From the NCBI GenBank assembly GCA_947579665.1, contig OX388350.1:82045152-82109151 (forward strand): a DNA stretch of 64,000 nucleotides. Direction: 5' to 3'. The DNA comes from Sympetrum striolatum. Its lineage: Eukaryota; Arthropoda; Insecta; Odonata; Libellulidae. The notes beneath the pieces were generated by a model. That model did not search any database, had not been told where the DNA came from, and worked only from the letters and a program-made list of their open reading frames with translations. Positions 22,099 to 33,682 of the stretch are shown piece after piece. Every line of letters starts with the position of its first letter. Within the stretch, counting starts at the first letter, position 1. Both the position numbers and the translations under genes were made by a program.

Positions 22099-22720
22099 CT
22101 GCAGCTGCAAGTAAAAGACAATAAATGTTCCTTAAATTACATAAATTTCAGTAAAAACCATAAAATTGATATCATATTAAACCTTATTAAAAATACTAAA
22201 TTTATTGATTAAAAGAAATGGAGAGTATGTATAGGTTATTGTCATTAACTGCATTGTAATTACTGAAAATATTGAAATTAATTAAATTATAAATTATGTC
22301 TAGAGATTTAAAATGCAGACTTAAAATTAACTTTACTGGAAAAGAATTACAGTGACAACGAAAAAAACACATTCAAGAAATATGTAAATGACTTCACATG
22401 TAGTATTCACAGCACACCGTTACGCCAAGCAAACCAATGAACATGGCCACTCAGTCAAAACATGTTGTTCTAAAATAAATTTATGGAAAAGTATACATCA
22501 TCTTTATATTATGAATTTCCACAACAACACAGCCGCATCTCACAACGAGTCCCCCTGAAGACCAAGGTGATTGTTAAATCCGATACATTCATTTTCCCCC
22601 AAGAAAACACAGTGATTTTAAGTCCATACCGAATAAATTTTCAAACAAAACACTTAGATCTGGTGCAGCACTTAAAAAAATATGTACCCTCATATTGAAG
22701 AAACGTTTTGTTTTACTTAC

Positions 22721-22828
22721 CAAAAGCATGTAACCACAGCAATATAAAACGAAAAAATTACTCTTCAATAAAGTTGAATCGTACTCGGAAGGCTGTATAA
22801 CATGTAAGAGCACTTGGGATCTCAATAC
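22721..22828 (-). CDS. host exon (upstream of the pair), hydrophobic segment
   Basis: A 36-codon phase-0 frame is bounded by acceptor ATTGTTGTAG (ending 22829) and the consensus donor GTAAGT (22715-22720). The peptide reads VLRSQVLLHVIQPSEYDST, then LLKSNFFVLYCCGYMLL. Splicing to 22098 gives a continuous hydrophobic stretch (FFVLYCCGYMLL joined to VIVKPLLC) that would make a transmembrane helix. Both junctions being phase 0 with no stop in either exon supports a real gene. The family was not identified and the upstream exons were not found. Confidence 0.55.
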
Positions 22829-23422
22829 CTACAACAATATTGAGCAATATAGTACTTGCAGTAACGGTATTCTACTTCGTTGGGATTATATACATCCTTT
22901 GAGCGCCATGACAGTTCTTATCGACTTTGACTTCGATTCGACTTCGATGTGTCGAAGCCGTTGCTCATCGCTTTATAGTAAGACGGCTGAAAAGAATATC
23001 TTTCTTCTTCTTCAGTGTTCATTCTACCAATAGATTTGCAGAAATATATATTCTCCTCCTTTATCTGTCTTCCTCTTCATTTCCGCCTAGCTTTTACAGC
23101 CAACGTCTTCCATTATCTACTTCAGAAACTGCGAGGTCTTCATTTCTTTCTTTTTCCCTTAACTTTTCCTTCGGTTATTAACTTCTGTTATTAACTTCGG
23201 TTATTAACTGTCGTGTGTCAGCAATTGCCCAATAAACTTAACTCGTCTCTGAACTATTGTTTGCCCTAATACGCGTTGTTCCTATATCCTTTCCAAAACT
23301 TTATTTAACCTTGAATATTTTTCCTTATCATTAGAAAAAATTTATGCACTGGAATAACAATGGAAAAGTAAATGATTTTTCGCTTTTTCTTCTTTTAAAA
23401 TGCAAATATATGTTAATTTTTG
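22829..23422. other. unassigned, CT-rich sequence
   Basis: A run of TTC/CTT-rich sequence (22990-23180) gives an 84-codon frame of low complexity. An AATAAA lies near 23232. A solo LTR was considered but no paired end or duplication was seen. Confidence 0.35.
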
Positions 23423-25073
23423 GGTAAAATTTCACTTTCACACTTTTTGGGAAAAATCTATATCTCCCTTAATACTAAAGATATTTCGACAAAACTTGCA
23501 CCAAGTTGAAGATAAAGAATGGCGGTATATATATATGATTTCAAATTCCTCCTAAAAGCTTCCATTTTGGAGAAATTTTCGTTTGAAAATGACCTATTTT
23601 CGACGTTTTTTCGGCCATTTCTGGATGTTTCCTCGTTCTCCCGCTAGGGCGATTTCCTGTAATTTCAACTCTAACTAAAGCCCATATCCCATTTCCTACT
23701 CGCTTACGGGCCTCCTTGAGTGAAAAGGGGTGCTGGGTGGGTATAATGTACGATTGATTGACCTGTTTTTTGTTAATTTTAGACTCGGTTACGGGCTTCC
23801 TTGAGTGAAAAGGGGTGCTGGGTGGGTGTAATGCACGATTCATTGACCTGTTTTTTGTCAATTTTTGACTCGAGTACGGACATTTTTTACTGAAAAGGGG
23901 TGGGGGAGTGAGGTATATTTTGTCTGATTTGCTTGTTTTTTCGTAATTTTTAACTCGATTACGGGCTTTTTTGATCGAAAAGGGTGGGGGGAGTGAGGTA
24001 AATATCGACTGATTTGCTTGTTTTTTCGTAATTTTCAACTCGATCACGGTTTTTCTTTTTCAAAAAGGGTGGGGGGAGTGAGGTAAGTATTGACTGATTT
24101 CGTTGTTTTTTCGTAATTTTATACATATAAATTCTGCATTGACGATTTATTAATTTCGCGATATTTTATCGATTTTCACCTCATTTACAGGTTATTCATA
24201 GCTAAAACGGTGGGGGAAGGGGAAATCAAATACATCGAATTCGTCTGGAATACCATAATATACCGAAATATAGTTTTCGCACTAATGTATCTGTATTATT
24301 CATTCCTGTGATCATTTTAAATCCTTTATTCCTATTATTTTGACGTTCCTCACATATATTACCTCATCATAATTTAAATATATGTTAGAAGACCTTGGAA
24401 ACAAAATGAGCTTGCAAACCAACTGTAGCTTGCGATCCGAACGTGAGGGTGACTATCTTTTTCTTAACACAAGGCAATTTGCTCAATAAATACATTCCTC
24501 GCACTACATTTAACCATTACCGTTACGTAACACGTAAATTAAGGAACACCGCACACCCAACTCAACCCATCGAGCTTTGCCCTCATCCTTTACTGTCATA
24601 CGTTATTTGCCAACGTATTTGCTCCTTAAGGACACTTTATTCTATGTAAATACTTGCTATTATCCTTCATTTTTGGCTATTTCTGCATATTTACACTTTA
24701 TTATATCGATTTATATGTTTATTGTCCTTTATTTCATGATATTTCGTCTTATTTAGGTTGTTTACGCGCCCGAAAAACTGTTGCATTTTGGGAATTTGGG
24801 AATTTTTCCTAGACGTGAAACTCGTCGATCGGCGCTACATTTGGTGTCAAAATGGTAGAACCAACACGAAAAACATGGTTTCCGGAGGCCATTTCGGTAC
24901 CTCCTTCACAAAAATCGATGTATTTCTGTAAATAATGAAGTTACTTAATCGCTATAATTAGCATAATAAGCCGCAATATTTCAAGTGGCTCCCCAAAAAA
25001 AACCATCGAAATAGGGGTTTTTATAGTAATAAAAATGTTTTTTTTCCAAAAAGTGTGAAAGTGAAATTTTACC
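23423..25073. mobile_element. unclassified DNA transposon, 1.65 kb, 8-bp duplication AATTTTTG
   Basis: The left end GGTAAAATTTCACTTTCACA is repeated in inverse at the right end (..GTGAAAGTGAAATTTTACC), about 28 bp with near identity. Both sides carry the same 8 bases, AATTTTTG (23415-23422 and 25074-25081). No transposase is encoded. An 84-bp tandem array fills 23698-24119. Eight-base duplications occur in hAT, P, Merlin and a few other superfamilies; a GG start is not typical for hAT or P, so I leave the class open. Confidence 0.75.
23698..24119. repeat. 84-bp tandem array, five copies
   Basis: Units start at about 23698, 23782, 23867, 23951 and 24035, each with ACTCG.TTACGGGC, TGAAAAGGGGTG.. 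and ending TTTTTTCGTAATTTT or a variant. Because the unit length is near a multiple of three, the minus strand shows a long open frame (23541-24047) of repeating 28-residue units; this is a by-product and not a protein call. Confidence 0.85.
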
Positions 25074-25310
25074 AATTTTTGCAACACGTTATAATGTGGA
25101 GGTATTTATTCATTATTTTTAAATGATTTATTAAGGTAATATTTATGAATTATGGATACATTTTGGATAAGTTAAAGTGAAAAATTATGTTATTTATTTA
25201 CATCTTTACCTGTACCCTATTTGTCTGTAATAACTTGTATATCCATCCGTAAATATTTGTAAAACTTTCCACTTAATTTAATACTTCCCTTTCCCTTGTA
25301 CAATAAAACG

Positions 25311-25410
25311 CAAAAATATCTTAAATTTTATGTTTAGCGTGAAGAATAAGGTTAGGGATACATAATTCAAGAAAAGGGTTCTGCCGAATATCTTGCAACA
25401 CCGCCGCTAC
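25311..25410 (+). repeat. inverted repeat, left arm
   Basis: About 100 bp (CAAAAATATCTTAAATTTT, GTTTAGCGTGAA, AAGGTTAGGGATACATAATT, CTTGCAACA) is found inverted at 30887-30987 with about 85 percent agreement by eye. It may be one end of a large element or a dispersed repeat. Confidence 0.6.
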
Positions 25411-27194
25411 GCCTTAAATACCGTTAAGGCTCCTTTGCACGCTGCCCTTGCACCTTGCAAGGTCCCGACGACCTACAGTTTAGAACTATCGCAGCCCAAG
25501 GATATGCCTCTCTGCACAGAAAGAAGGGTCAAGGGTGGTCCGAAAGAAAACGATTTTTCGAGAATAGATTTCTAACAGCACTCATTATCCAGTACTGATT
25601 AGTGCGTTTTAAGTAATAGTCGGTATCAGGATATTTTCTCTTGACTACCCTACGACAAATTTGGAATGAGCATATGACTTCCTAATATAATTTTATAAGT
25701 TTCATACGTATGCGAAGGGTATTAAATTAAAATTTAGCATGATTAATCGTATTAATTAAATAATACATAATAATGAACAATTTGCATACCCTGAATTATT
25801 TTGTGTTTATAGACCAGTAACAAACTGATGACTGAACGGTAGATACTTATGACCTATTGAAGCCGCTTGTAATAAGAATTTTTCTTAGCACAGGCCTGTA
25901 TTTACATAACATCGATAAAATTAAAACTAAGGAGATATACGGAAACGGATAGTTTTAAATGACAATACAAAACTGGCTTGTAATGTATCTTCTGTCATTA
26001 AATTACTTTTGTAGTAGTTATATCAAATTGAAAACCTTTCGACATTTTCCTTCATTTTTCATAACCTTTCGCTCCAAAGATAAGAATTTTTGAATGGTAG
26101 GGTTAAAATATTAACCGACGGCGGCATAACAGTTTTTAAAACATGTGCATATTGTTTACCATAATGGTAGCCATTGATATTCCAAAGACCCCCAGGACCT
26201 TAAAAAGTGGATTGCACACGATGAGATAAACAATCGCTATAATTATTCTGTTCAATAAGGGATTTATCGAATTAATTTAATACATCCTATAATAACATAC
26301 GAACCTTCGGAGGATATCCACCCCCAGACATGCACAGAAAATCGTCCACTTCTGTCCCTCTCTTTCACATATTGGAGGTCGAATCTGCAGTTTCGAGGTC
26401 TATACACACCGACAGGGCCATTCGACATGACGAAAATGTTTTTTCATCGCTTAGTCGCTGAAATCCTAATCCAAGAGCGCAAGTAACTAAAAGTAAGCGC
26501 CTCAAACTGTTCCTTCCCCCAAATCCTCAATTCATACAGGGCACAAAAATCCACAGGAGATCTACTAGGTTTTTCCAAACCCTTCCATTTCAGAGAGAGA
26601 GCCTACGCAGCGGGGGGCATAGGCGGCAAGGACTTCGTCTGCAAGGATGTTGGAAGCGTGCAATATTTGATGCCTATAGAAATGCCCTTTTGGGAATAGG
26701 AGAAAGGGAAAGAAGGAATGCCTGAAAATCCCCCTGAACCCCTGCTATGAAGATGTCCTTCTTGTCCTCCCCACGAGGTATTGTCTAACGCGGAAATAGT
26801 AGCCCAACGGGTGAAGGATATAATGAGAAGAGGACAATACCTTCGCCCTGTATACTTCCGCAGATCCTCCGCAGAGCATCCTGGTGTCTTGGATGGAATG
26901 TATTATCTTATTCATCTTACCGATCTTGATTACAAGAAATGCTTCCTTAAAGACGGCCGTTAATCGTATTTGGTATGGAGTTATTTATACACGGAGTATG
27001 GGATTTTAGCAGCCGGTGAAACATACATCGCCTATATCATTCATCCTGTTAAAAGAAGCGTAAATAGTTATTTCCCAAGGGATATGATAGCTCACAAGTA
27101 TCTACTGTTCAATCATCGGTTTGTTGCTGCTCCGTTACGGCCATTCAAAACAATACAATGAATAGAAAGTTAAGGGATATTCAAAGGGAAGAAA
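25411..27194. other. unassigned sequence inside the inverted-repeat pair
   Basis: The region is somewhat richer in G+C at 26290-26960. Two short neighbouring frames (26781-26963 and 26970-27161) lack a convincing ATG context, splice signals or a known domain. Nothing else was recognised. Confidence 0.35.
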
Positions 27195-28175
27195 AAAAAA
27201 TCAAAAATCGTTCTTAACTGTCAGGGGTTCGGGACCAGGAGGCCCTGAAATTGCATACTTTCCAATAGGAAGGCATTGCACTGATTTTCGGGATTATTTA
27301 AAAAGTTCTTACCGGGAAGATAGATTACTGTTTTTTATGATACCTGGAGTAGTGAATATTTAACAGAAATTGTAGAGAATTCTTCAAAGATGATCGTAAG
27401 TTCGATGCTAGACCGGTGAAAATATGTCCAATTTAAAATACATTGGAGGTATTTTTACGGAGAACTTACCTGTAAGATATAGCGTTCGAGCTTTTTATAT
27501 TGATAGATAACCGTATAATTTATAAAACCATTAAATTGTATCCTTAACTATCTTGCATTCGATGCCAGGGCACACAAGATATTATCCTATAAAGAATACA
27601 TAGGAAAAGTAGGGCGGAGGTTGAGGCTGTCAAAGATGTGATCTCCATCATACATTTCGCACAACGAATACGATCATTTTATTGTATATGAAAGAAAATA
27701 ACCCAAAACTCCCAGAGGTCGACGCCAGGCTTATCCCGATTCTTATGTAAGGTATACATTGTAGATATTTTAAAAGTTATTGAGAACTCCTAACCGATGA
27801 GATACACAATTATTTACCACAGTGATGATTAGTTTCTAAACTTTTTACTATAATTACTTGCTCAGAAATACCTTTCGTTTAGCATACCTTACTCGTTTAT
27901 ATCTATTATATATATTTCCTTCTTAGGATATATACATTCATACATCTATATATTATAGTTGACGCTTCTCCTGATTCACTGATTCATATATGTAGGAAGA
28001 TACTAGGGGCCAAACTTTTGGAGGGATTGGGCCGCTTCTATTTTTTGTAAATGGCCCAAACTCAAAACCCCAGGAAAAATTAGATATCCTTCCTAACTAT
28101 CATAGGTTCGAAATCAGGGGCCCCTAAAATCACAAATTTTGCCGTTAGAATGAGTTGCGCCAATTATTATACTTG
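27195..28175 (+). repeat. B-box modular element, old diverged copies
   Basis: Motifs lie at about 27236 (GGTTCGGGACC), 27400 (AGTTCGATGCT), 27556 (CATTCGATGCC) and 27717 (AGGTCGACGCC). An end block follows with CTATTATATAT, CTCCTGATTCACTGATTCAT near 27966, and a second copy starts with GGTTCGAAATC at about 28106. Homopolymer contexts (AAAGT, TTTTCGG) match copies 2-4. The degree of decay suggests an older subfamily. Confidence 0.55.
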
Positions 28176-29243
28176 AGCCGTTGAGTCTTGAGCTCTGCGG
28201 TACTTTTTCGGTGCTAGTGGTAGGGGAAGCGGTGTTGCCAAATTTGACTTTTTCAGATAATCGAACATTGACTAAAATAAAAAATATGTCAATAAAAGGA
28301 GAATATCTTCCCTGAATTGTTTTGTTGTAGTGCTAATAGTTAAGCCTCAAAAAATACTTTATTTGAATTTTCTGAAATTTGCGGCTTATTTTTTAGTTTC
28401 ATTCCTAAAGCCATTTTAGGGAAATGGTTCATCTAACAAAGTTAGAAAAATTAAAATATTTTTTTTTGTTTTTATAGCTTTTAAACGTAATTTATTATTT
28501 TAACATACATTGGATTGTTGAATAGATAATAAATGTTTTATCATAGAAGACCACAAATTATCTAGTCGACATAGTGAAAAAAGTAGTCTCTAGCTAAATT
28601 ACATTCTATTTAAATAATCTCCATAATATTTACATAAACATGTTATGTAAGTATGAAATATATTTTTAATGATAGTTTCATCCCAATACCTTAATCGATG
28701 CTTGAGTTATGGTAGTTTATAATAGCTTCAACTGCGCGCTAAGCCCCATCCTCGGGTGGAACGCGTAGAAACCTCTTTGGTTGGGTAGTATTTTGTATAT
28801 TTATTTGAATAATTTAAATTAGATGAATATATACAAGTTGGCTATGCTTTATTGCTTAAAAATATATTTTTTAGTAACTCCAATACCTTATGTGAATCAA
28901 CGGACATATTTCACAAATTATAATATAGTCCATGTCGTTGTCTGTTGACCAAAGAAATAACGTAGAAATTTCAGTCCCCCCCACTGTAGTCCATAGCATT
29001 TCTTCTAAGAAAATTTTCCTCAGCATTTTGATGATAAAGGGTGTGGAAAACCCAAACTTAATGTTTTCCGGGAATACATTCCCCAACCATTAAAAGTTCA
29101 GTGTGGTGACCTTCTCCTCCTCAAAATAGCGTCTTAGATTGAAAACCATCTCTCGGGCTTGACTACCAAGTACATGTTTACGCCTTGATTCTCCCTCACC
29201 GTTTGATTCGCTCTTCCTATCGCTCATTTCAACGTAATGAGTC
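28176..29243. other. unassigned AT-rich sequence
   Basis: No domain, exon or repeat end was recognised. A minus-strand frame at 28871-29086 has no match. Confidence 0.4.
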
Positions 29244-29470
29244 ACCGAATTTAAATTATCCACCAAATATTTAAATCTAATATGAATAAAGCAAAACTAT
29301 AATAATATCGAAGCTAAATATAATTACTATAGAAAAATTTATTATTAAATTGAAATTGTTAATATAAGTTACCGAATCTAAATTATCCACCAAATATTTA
29401 AATTTAATATAAATAATGCAAAACTGCAATAATATCGAAGCTAAATATAAGTATTATAGAAAAATTAATT
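29244..29470. repeat. tandem duplication, 127-bp unit
   Basis: The phrase ACCGAATTTAAATTATCCAC followed by CAAATATTTAAATCTAATAT and ATATCGAAGCTAAATATAA occurs at 29244 and again at 29371 with about 90 percent agreement. Confidence 0.8.
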
Positions 29471-29867
29471 TATACTAGGTCTAAAAGAATGACAAAAATC
29501 TACTAAAAGTGAGAAAATATAAAACATCAAAGTAAGAAAACTTAAAATACAAAATAAATCACACAATAAAGACGTAATTACTTAATTAACCAATAAAGAT
29601 AACCAAAAAGAAAAGGAATTTAAAATTAAGGACCGACCTATACTTTAAAACGAAGAATTTACCAATATACGGAAGCGAGAATTGCAGCGAAACGAGCACC
29701 GAAGCAGTCACGACCAACACGGAGGATGAACTGACATCTGTAAATGCAACGCTGTACGGATTTTGAGGCTTCCCGCCTGAAATCCGGACTTACCATTGGC
29801 TACTGTCCTCATCCCCCAGAAATACCTCATGGGCGGGGCAGATCAAGACTTAGCGGCTCAACTATAG

Positions 29868-30694
29868 ATAAAAAATACTTTCCGGAAAAGCAGAGGATAC
29901 ATATCCAAGGTGCCTTGAGATATATAGAGATTGAATTTCCTATTGACTACATCTCTAAGCACCTTGAAGGATACATTTCCACCGGTATACATTTGAAATC
30001 AGGGTAATTTTTGAAAAACTCTCTTAAAGATTCAATAGACAATATTTTCATCTGTTGGATTCCTGAATTTTAATTCTCTGTCATTCCGAGAAGTTTTTTT
30101 TTTAATCTCGAAATTTGGTGCAATATATGAAAGATAAGAATGAACTGCGCTGATTTTTGGAATAGAAAGAAAGATTTTTTGGTAAGAAAGAGAATTCAAA
30201 TTAAAGGAACTAAGAGACATTTTTCAGATCTAATAGAAACAGTAGAAACTACTGCATTAAGTATCCATTGTTCAATGCCAGACCGGTGCAAAAATCCCCC
30301 TGTAAAAATATAGATATAGAGGTGCCACTTTGCACGCGTATGATTTTTTATACTATGCTATAGAAAAAAATTAGTTTGTAACCATAGTTATCTTGGGTTC
30401 AATTCTAGGCCCCCTCAAATAATCTCCTATAACGAATAAATGGGAAATTAAGGACATTAAATGGCAGTTAAAGACATGATTCATATTTCAAATCTTGCAC
30501 TTAGCTAAAAATTCATCTTCTGCAACGTTATTTAAAAAGGATCAAGAGGTCCTGGATTGGGGAATTCGGAAATAAATTTTCCGTTTATTACCGCTAAGAT
30601 GCATGATTGCTATCCATGCTTATAACCAATTACTATATTTTTACTTTAACTTTACCTTTTGCTTGCAGAATGCAAGCAGCATATAACTCGTGTA
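29868..30694 (+). repeat. B-box modular element, diverged copy with hairpin end
   Basis: It starts within a module (ATACTTTCCGGAAAAGCAGAGG), with degenerate motifs near 29994, 30274 (TTCAATGCC), 30398 (GGTTCAATTCT) and 30545. It ends with the hairpin GCTTGCAGAATGCAAGC (about 30660-30676) and ATAACTCG, the family's terminal signature. Confidence 0.6.
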
Positions 30695-30886
30695 TTCTAG
30701 CTGGAGTTGTGGTAAATAGACGTATTCGACGGCTTTTAGTCTTCGCTTAACAGGCATGAAGAGTTCCTCGTGCTCGATTTAAGAAGAACGTTAATAGGAA
30801 CCTTGTGTTTATGACAGCAGGAAGGAGTGTGTTATTCTTGTTTCATTGAGGGATAAGAGGCTCAGGCCTAGGTAACGGTTCTAGGC

Positions 30887-30987
30887 TACGACGCTGTTGC
30901 AAGATTTGCGCCCGATCCCTTTCCTTAAATTATGTATCCCTAACCTTATATTTCACGCTAAACCAAAATTTAAGATACTTTTGCTGC
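30887..30987 (-). repeat. inverted repeat, right arm
   Basis: This is the reverse-complement partner of 25311-25410. The shared core includes TTATGTATCCCTAACCTTAT and TTCACGCTAAAC. The two arms bracket about 5.7 kb. Confidence 0.6.
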
Positions 30988-31978
30988 AGAATGTACTCGC
31001 CAAAATAGGATTATTCATTTGCAGGACCACACTCTCACCCTTTCACTAAAGCTCCACAACACTCTATTTCTCTAATGTGCAATAAACTTCCGGCTATTAT
31101 CAAATGCTGTATCACAATCAAATCTTTTAAATTCCAGATTATGGATATACTTATTAGAAAGTCTTCTTATTGCATTTCTGAATACCTGATAAATGGTAAT
31201 GCTGATGTAATTTATGTATTGCAATGCATATAATTTTTTACTTTATTATTTTTTGTAGAACCTTCTTGACAATGCCTATCCTACTCTGTTGCAGTCCTTG
31301 GTTGAAATAAATTTCAATTTACCTTAAATTTAATGCCCTCCAAACTTGTCCAACTATTATACTTCTTAAGTTATCAGCAAATTAATCTGTAAACAATGTG
31401 AAATACATTAAATTAAAATAGAAGTATAGTCTGTTAAAACAGCTGGGAGGAGTTTTAACTAAATTAGAGATTCATTGACATATTTGCATGCTATGTACCC
31501 TAATCTTCCTGTTCAACATTGAAGCAAATCATCAATGAAGGAAGTATTTTTAATCAATATATATGTAGGACAAGTTTGAATTGCTTGTTTCTGATTACAT
31601 AGTCTCCTCAACCTTCGGGAGAGGAGATTAATGGCAGATTTTGTTTTAATTATTTAATCTAACGTATGTAAGAGAATCAGCATTCACTTGGTGGAAGTGA
31701 TATATATTTTACCTTCCATCACTGTAGAGAAACACTTTGTAAATTTCCACAAATTCGTTTGCACATGCAACCGACCATGGTTTCGGCAATGCCATCATCA
31801 CCCTGATCAGCATATTGATGATGACATATAATATGACACGCCAAATTTATGGTTGGTTGGATTTCTCTCCTGCCCTGGAAGGCAATAAATGTCACATGCC
31901 TAGTAATTTCACTGTGGCCCCAAATTCTTTTTTTTTTAATGTGTAATGTTGGGATGTATTTCCAATGGATTATTTCAG
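30988..31978. other. unassigned sequence, possible introns of the plus-strand gene
   Basis: A weak exon-like stretch follows an acceptor (TTTTTTGTAG) at about 31258 and reads NLLDNAYPTLLQSLVE before a stop overlapping an AATAAA. It is not linked to the exons at 31979. The open frame from 31849 ends out of frame with the exon below. Confidence 0.3.
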
Positions 31979-32116
31979 CAGAGTTGGAGGTGACAGCTGC
32001 AATGAGATGTTTCAGTGCATTATGCAGGAGATGTTCAAAGTTGTTCTGTCAGTGAAATGTAACATTCAAGGAAGTGAAAGGCTTAAAATCTACAAACACA
32101 TTAAAGGTCATTCAAG
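31979..32116 (+). CDS. host exon, penultimate, unidentified protein
   Basis: The exon lies between acceptor GGATTATTTCAG (ending 31978) and the consensus donor AAG/GTAAGT (32117). The open frame reads RVGGDSCNEMFQCIMQEM, then a KVVLSVKCNIQGSERL segment ending YKHIKGHS. Together with the next exon it makes a compact, helix-rich C-terminal domain of about 75 residues ending in WLRNQCPKK. The order NEMFxxIMQEM..G...IYKHI...WL recalls DUF4806-type domains of insect proteins, but this is only a resemblance from memory. Confidence 0.5.
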
Positions 32117-32234
32117 GTAAGTCTTTCTATTTACTATTTGGGCTAGTTATTTAATTTTCATGTTTAGTATGAAGTAAACATTCCACATTCTTATTTGGCA
32201 ATTTCATTTTTTATCCCCTAGGTGCATGCCGCAG

Positions 32235-32331
32235 ATATTTTCAAGATTTGACCTTTACCACAATTGACAAAGAAACTGTCAGGGCCATTGGGAAATGGCT
32301 GAGAAATCAGTGTCCGAAGAAATCTGCTTGA
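32235..32331 (+). CDS. host terminal exon
   Basis: Acceptor GCCGCAG (ending 32234) joins in frame with the previous exon (AG plus A completes an Arg codon). The peptide reads YFQDLTFTTIDKETVRAIG, then KWLRNQCPKKSA and TGA at 32329-32331. A competing acceptor 13 bases upstream (CCCCTAG at 32221) would shift the frame and stop early. The stop overlaps a polyadenylation signal AATAAA at 32331-32336, which supports this as the gene's last exon. Confidence 0.55.
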
Positions 32332-32439
32332 ATAAATTTAATTTGTTAACTGGATAAAAAATTGCTTTTTATTTCCTTATATCTTTGGCTGCCTATATAG
32401 TTTGATTTAATGGTGATATTTGTTTCAGGGTCACACTGT

Positions 32440-32520
32440 AGCGGTAAGGGAACTCTCAAAGTCAATTTTTTTCCTGAAAACAACACTTTCTCTATGCTAC
32501 ATATATGGAGAAAGTAATAA
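32440..32520 (+). repeat. second copy of the LINE/SINE-like tail fragment
   Basis: CTCTCAAAGTCAATTTTTTTC, then CAACACTTTCTCTATGCTAC and TATGGAGAAAGTAATAAA align with 14826-14894. Confidence 0.45.
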
Positions 32521-33497
32521 ACTTATCGATTGTTAACTTTCATCGCAATAATCATGTTTTTAATTTGCCCATTGCTAATATCCAACATAAAAGTACAACC
32601 TCTCTACTCTTTCAAACATAAGTTTATTGAAGCAGTTTAGTGTGTACACATTAGGACAAAGGTCATTTCATACATCTAATGAATAGAAACATAAATTGGG
32701 GAATCCATCATTTTTCTGTGGAATAAACAAGAGAAACATTTACATTTAAAAATATAGCATAGCCATAATTTTAATTCCCTCGTATTTTTAACCCTTAATT
32801 AAGGTAACTAGACCACTTTCAACAGTACATACATTCATTAAATCTATTATACTTCAAAAGTGATCCTTCAAAAAATGTATACAGTTCTTTAACCTATTAT
32901 CATTTTCCTTTAATATTAAATTAAATAAATTGTATAAATATGTAACAAAATTGCAGGTACTTATTTAATAGATGTTTTTCCTATTAAAAATTGACATAGT
33001 AGTTTCAAACTTTCGGAAAATGTAGAAAAGGGTTTATTATTTTGATTTATTTTAGCAAAATTACACTGTTTTAAATGCCATCTGTAGAAGAATAATATGA
33101 ATTGATTTCCCACCCTTCAGAAAATACGTCAAAATATAGGGCAAAAAGTAAATCCTTGAAAATATATTCCATAGAACACTCTCGCACTGAATTCATGATT
33201 CATGTCCTTGTCTTGTTAAAATTCTCAAATATTTGTATAAATACTTTTCACTGCTGTGAATCATATAGTAAAATATAAATGTGGGGTCTTAATGGGTTCA
33301 TTGTTAAAAAAATACTTCTGTTGCTGGTTTTCCAATGTTATCCAATTCTGCCAAGACAATGTATCTTTAATACTCAGGTAATTTTACTCGACATTTTTCC
33401 ACTTAGTATTAGCAATTAGTATAAGTTTAAAAGATGTTGAAAAATCTGAAAGATAAAATGGGTGTGTTGAGTTGACATGGAATGACCCATAATGAGT
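32521..33497. other. unassigned AT-rich sequence
   Basis: Intergenic sequence between the plus-strand gene end and the piggyBac element. Nothing was recognised. Confidence 0.5.
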
Positions 33498-33682
33498 TTA
33501 ACACTAGAAGGACGGAGGTGGTCATTTGACCACTTTTCAGAGTTTGACATCAAAATTTCTTTAGTAAAATACCTCCGATTTTTTTGAAACTTTTTGACTT
33601 TGTTTATTACTATCCCAAAATTTGTGTTAAGTATTAAAATATTTTTTTTCACTTTTAGGTTAAATTTTATATCAAAATATAC

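Noticed and set aside
22900..23340. solo LTR
   Set aside because: Pyrimidine-rich sequence and an AATAAA are present, but no TG..CA ends with a target duplication could be defined.
23541..24047. 168-codon minus-strand open frame
   Set aside because: It is produced by an 84-bp tandem array inside a non-autonomous transposon; no start context, domain or splice sites.
26781..27161. two consecutive short frames as a gene
   Set aside because: No ATG in good context at the first frame's start, no domain recognised, and they lie among degenerate repeats.
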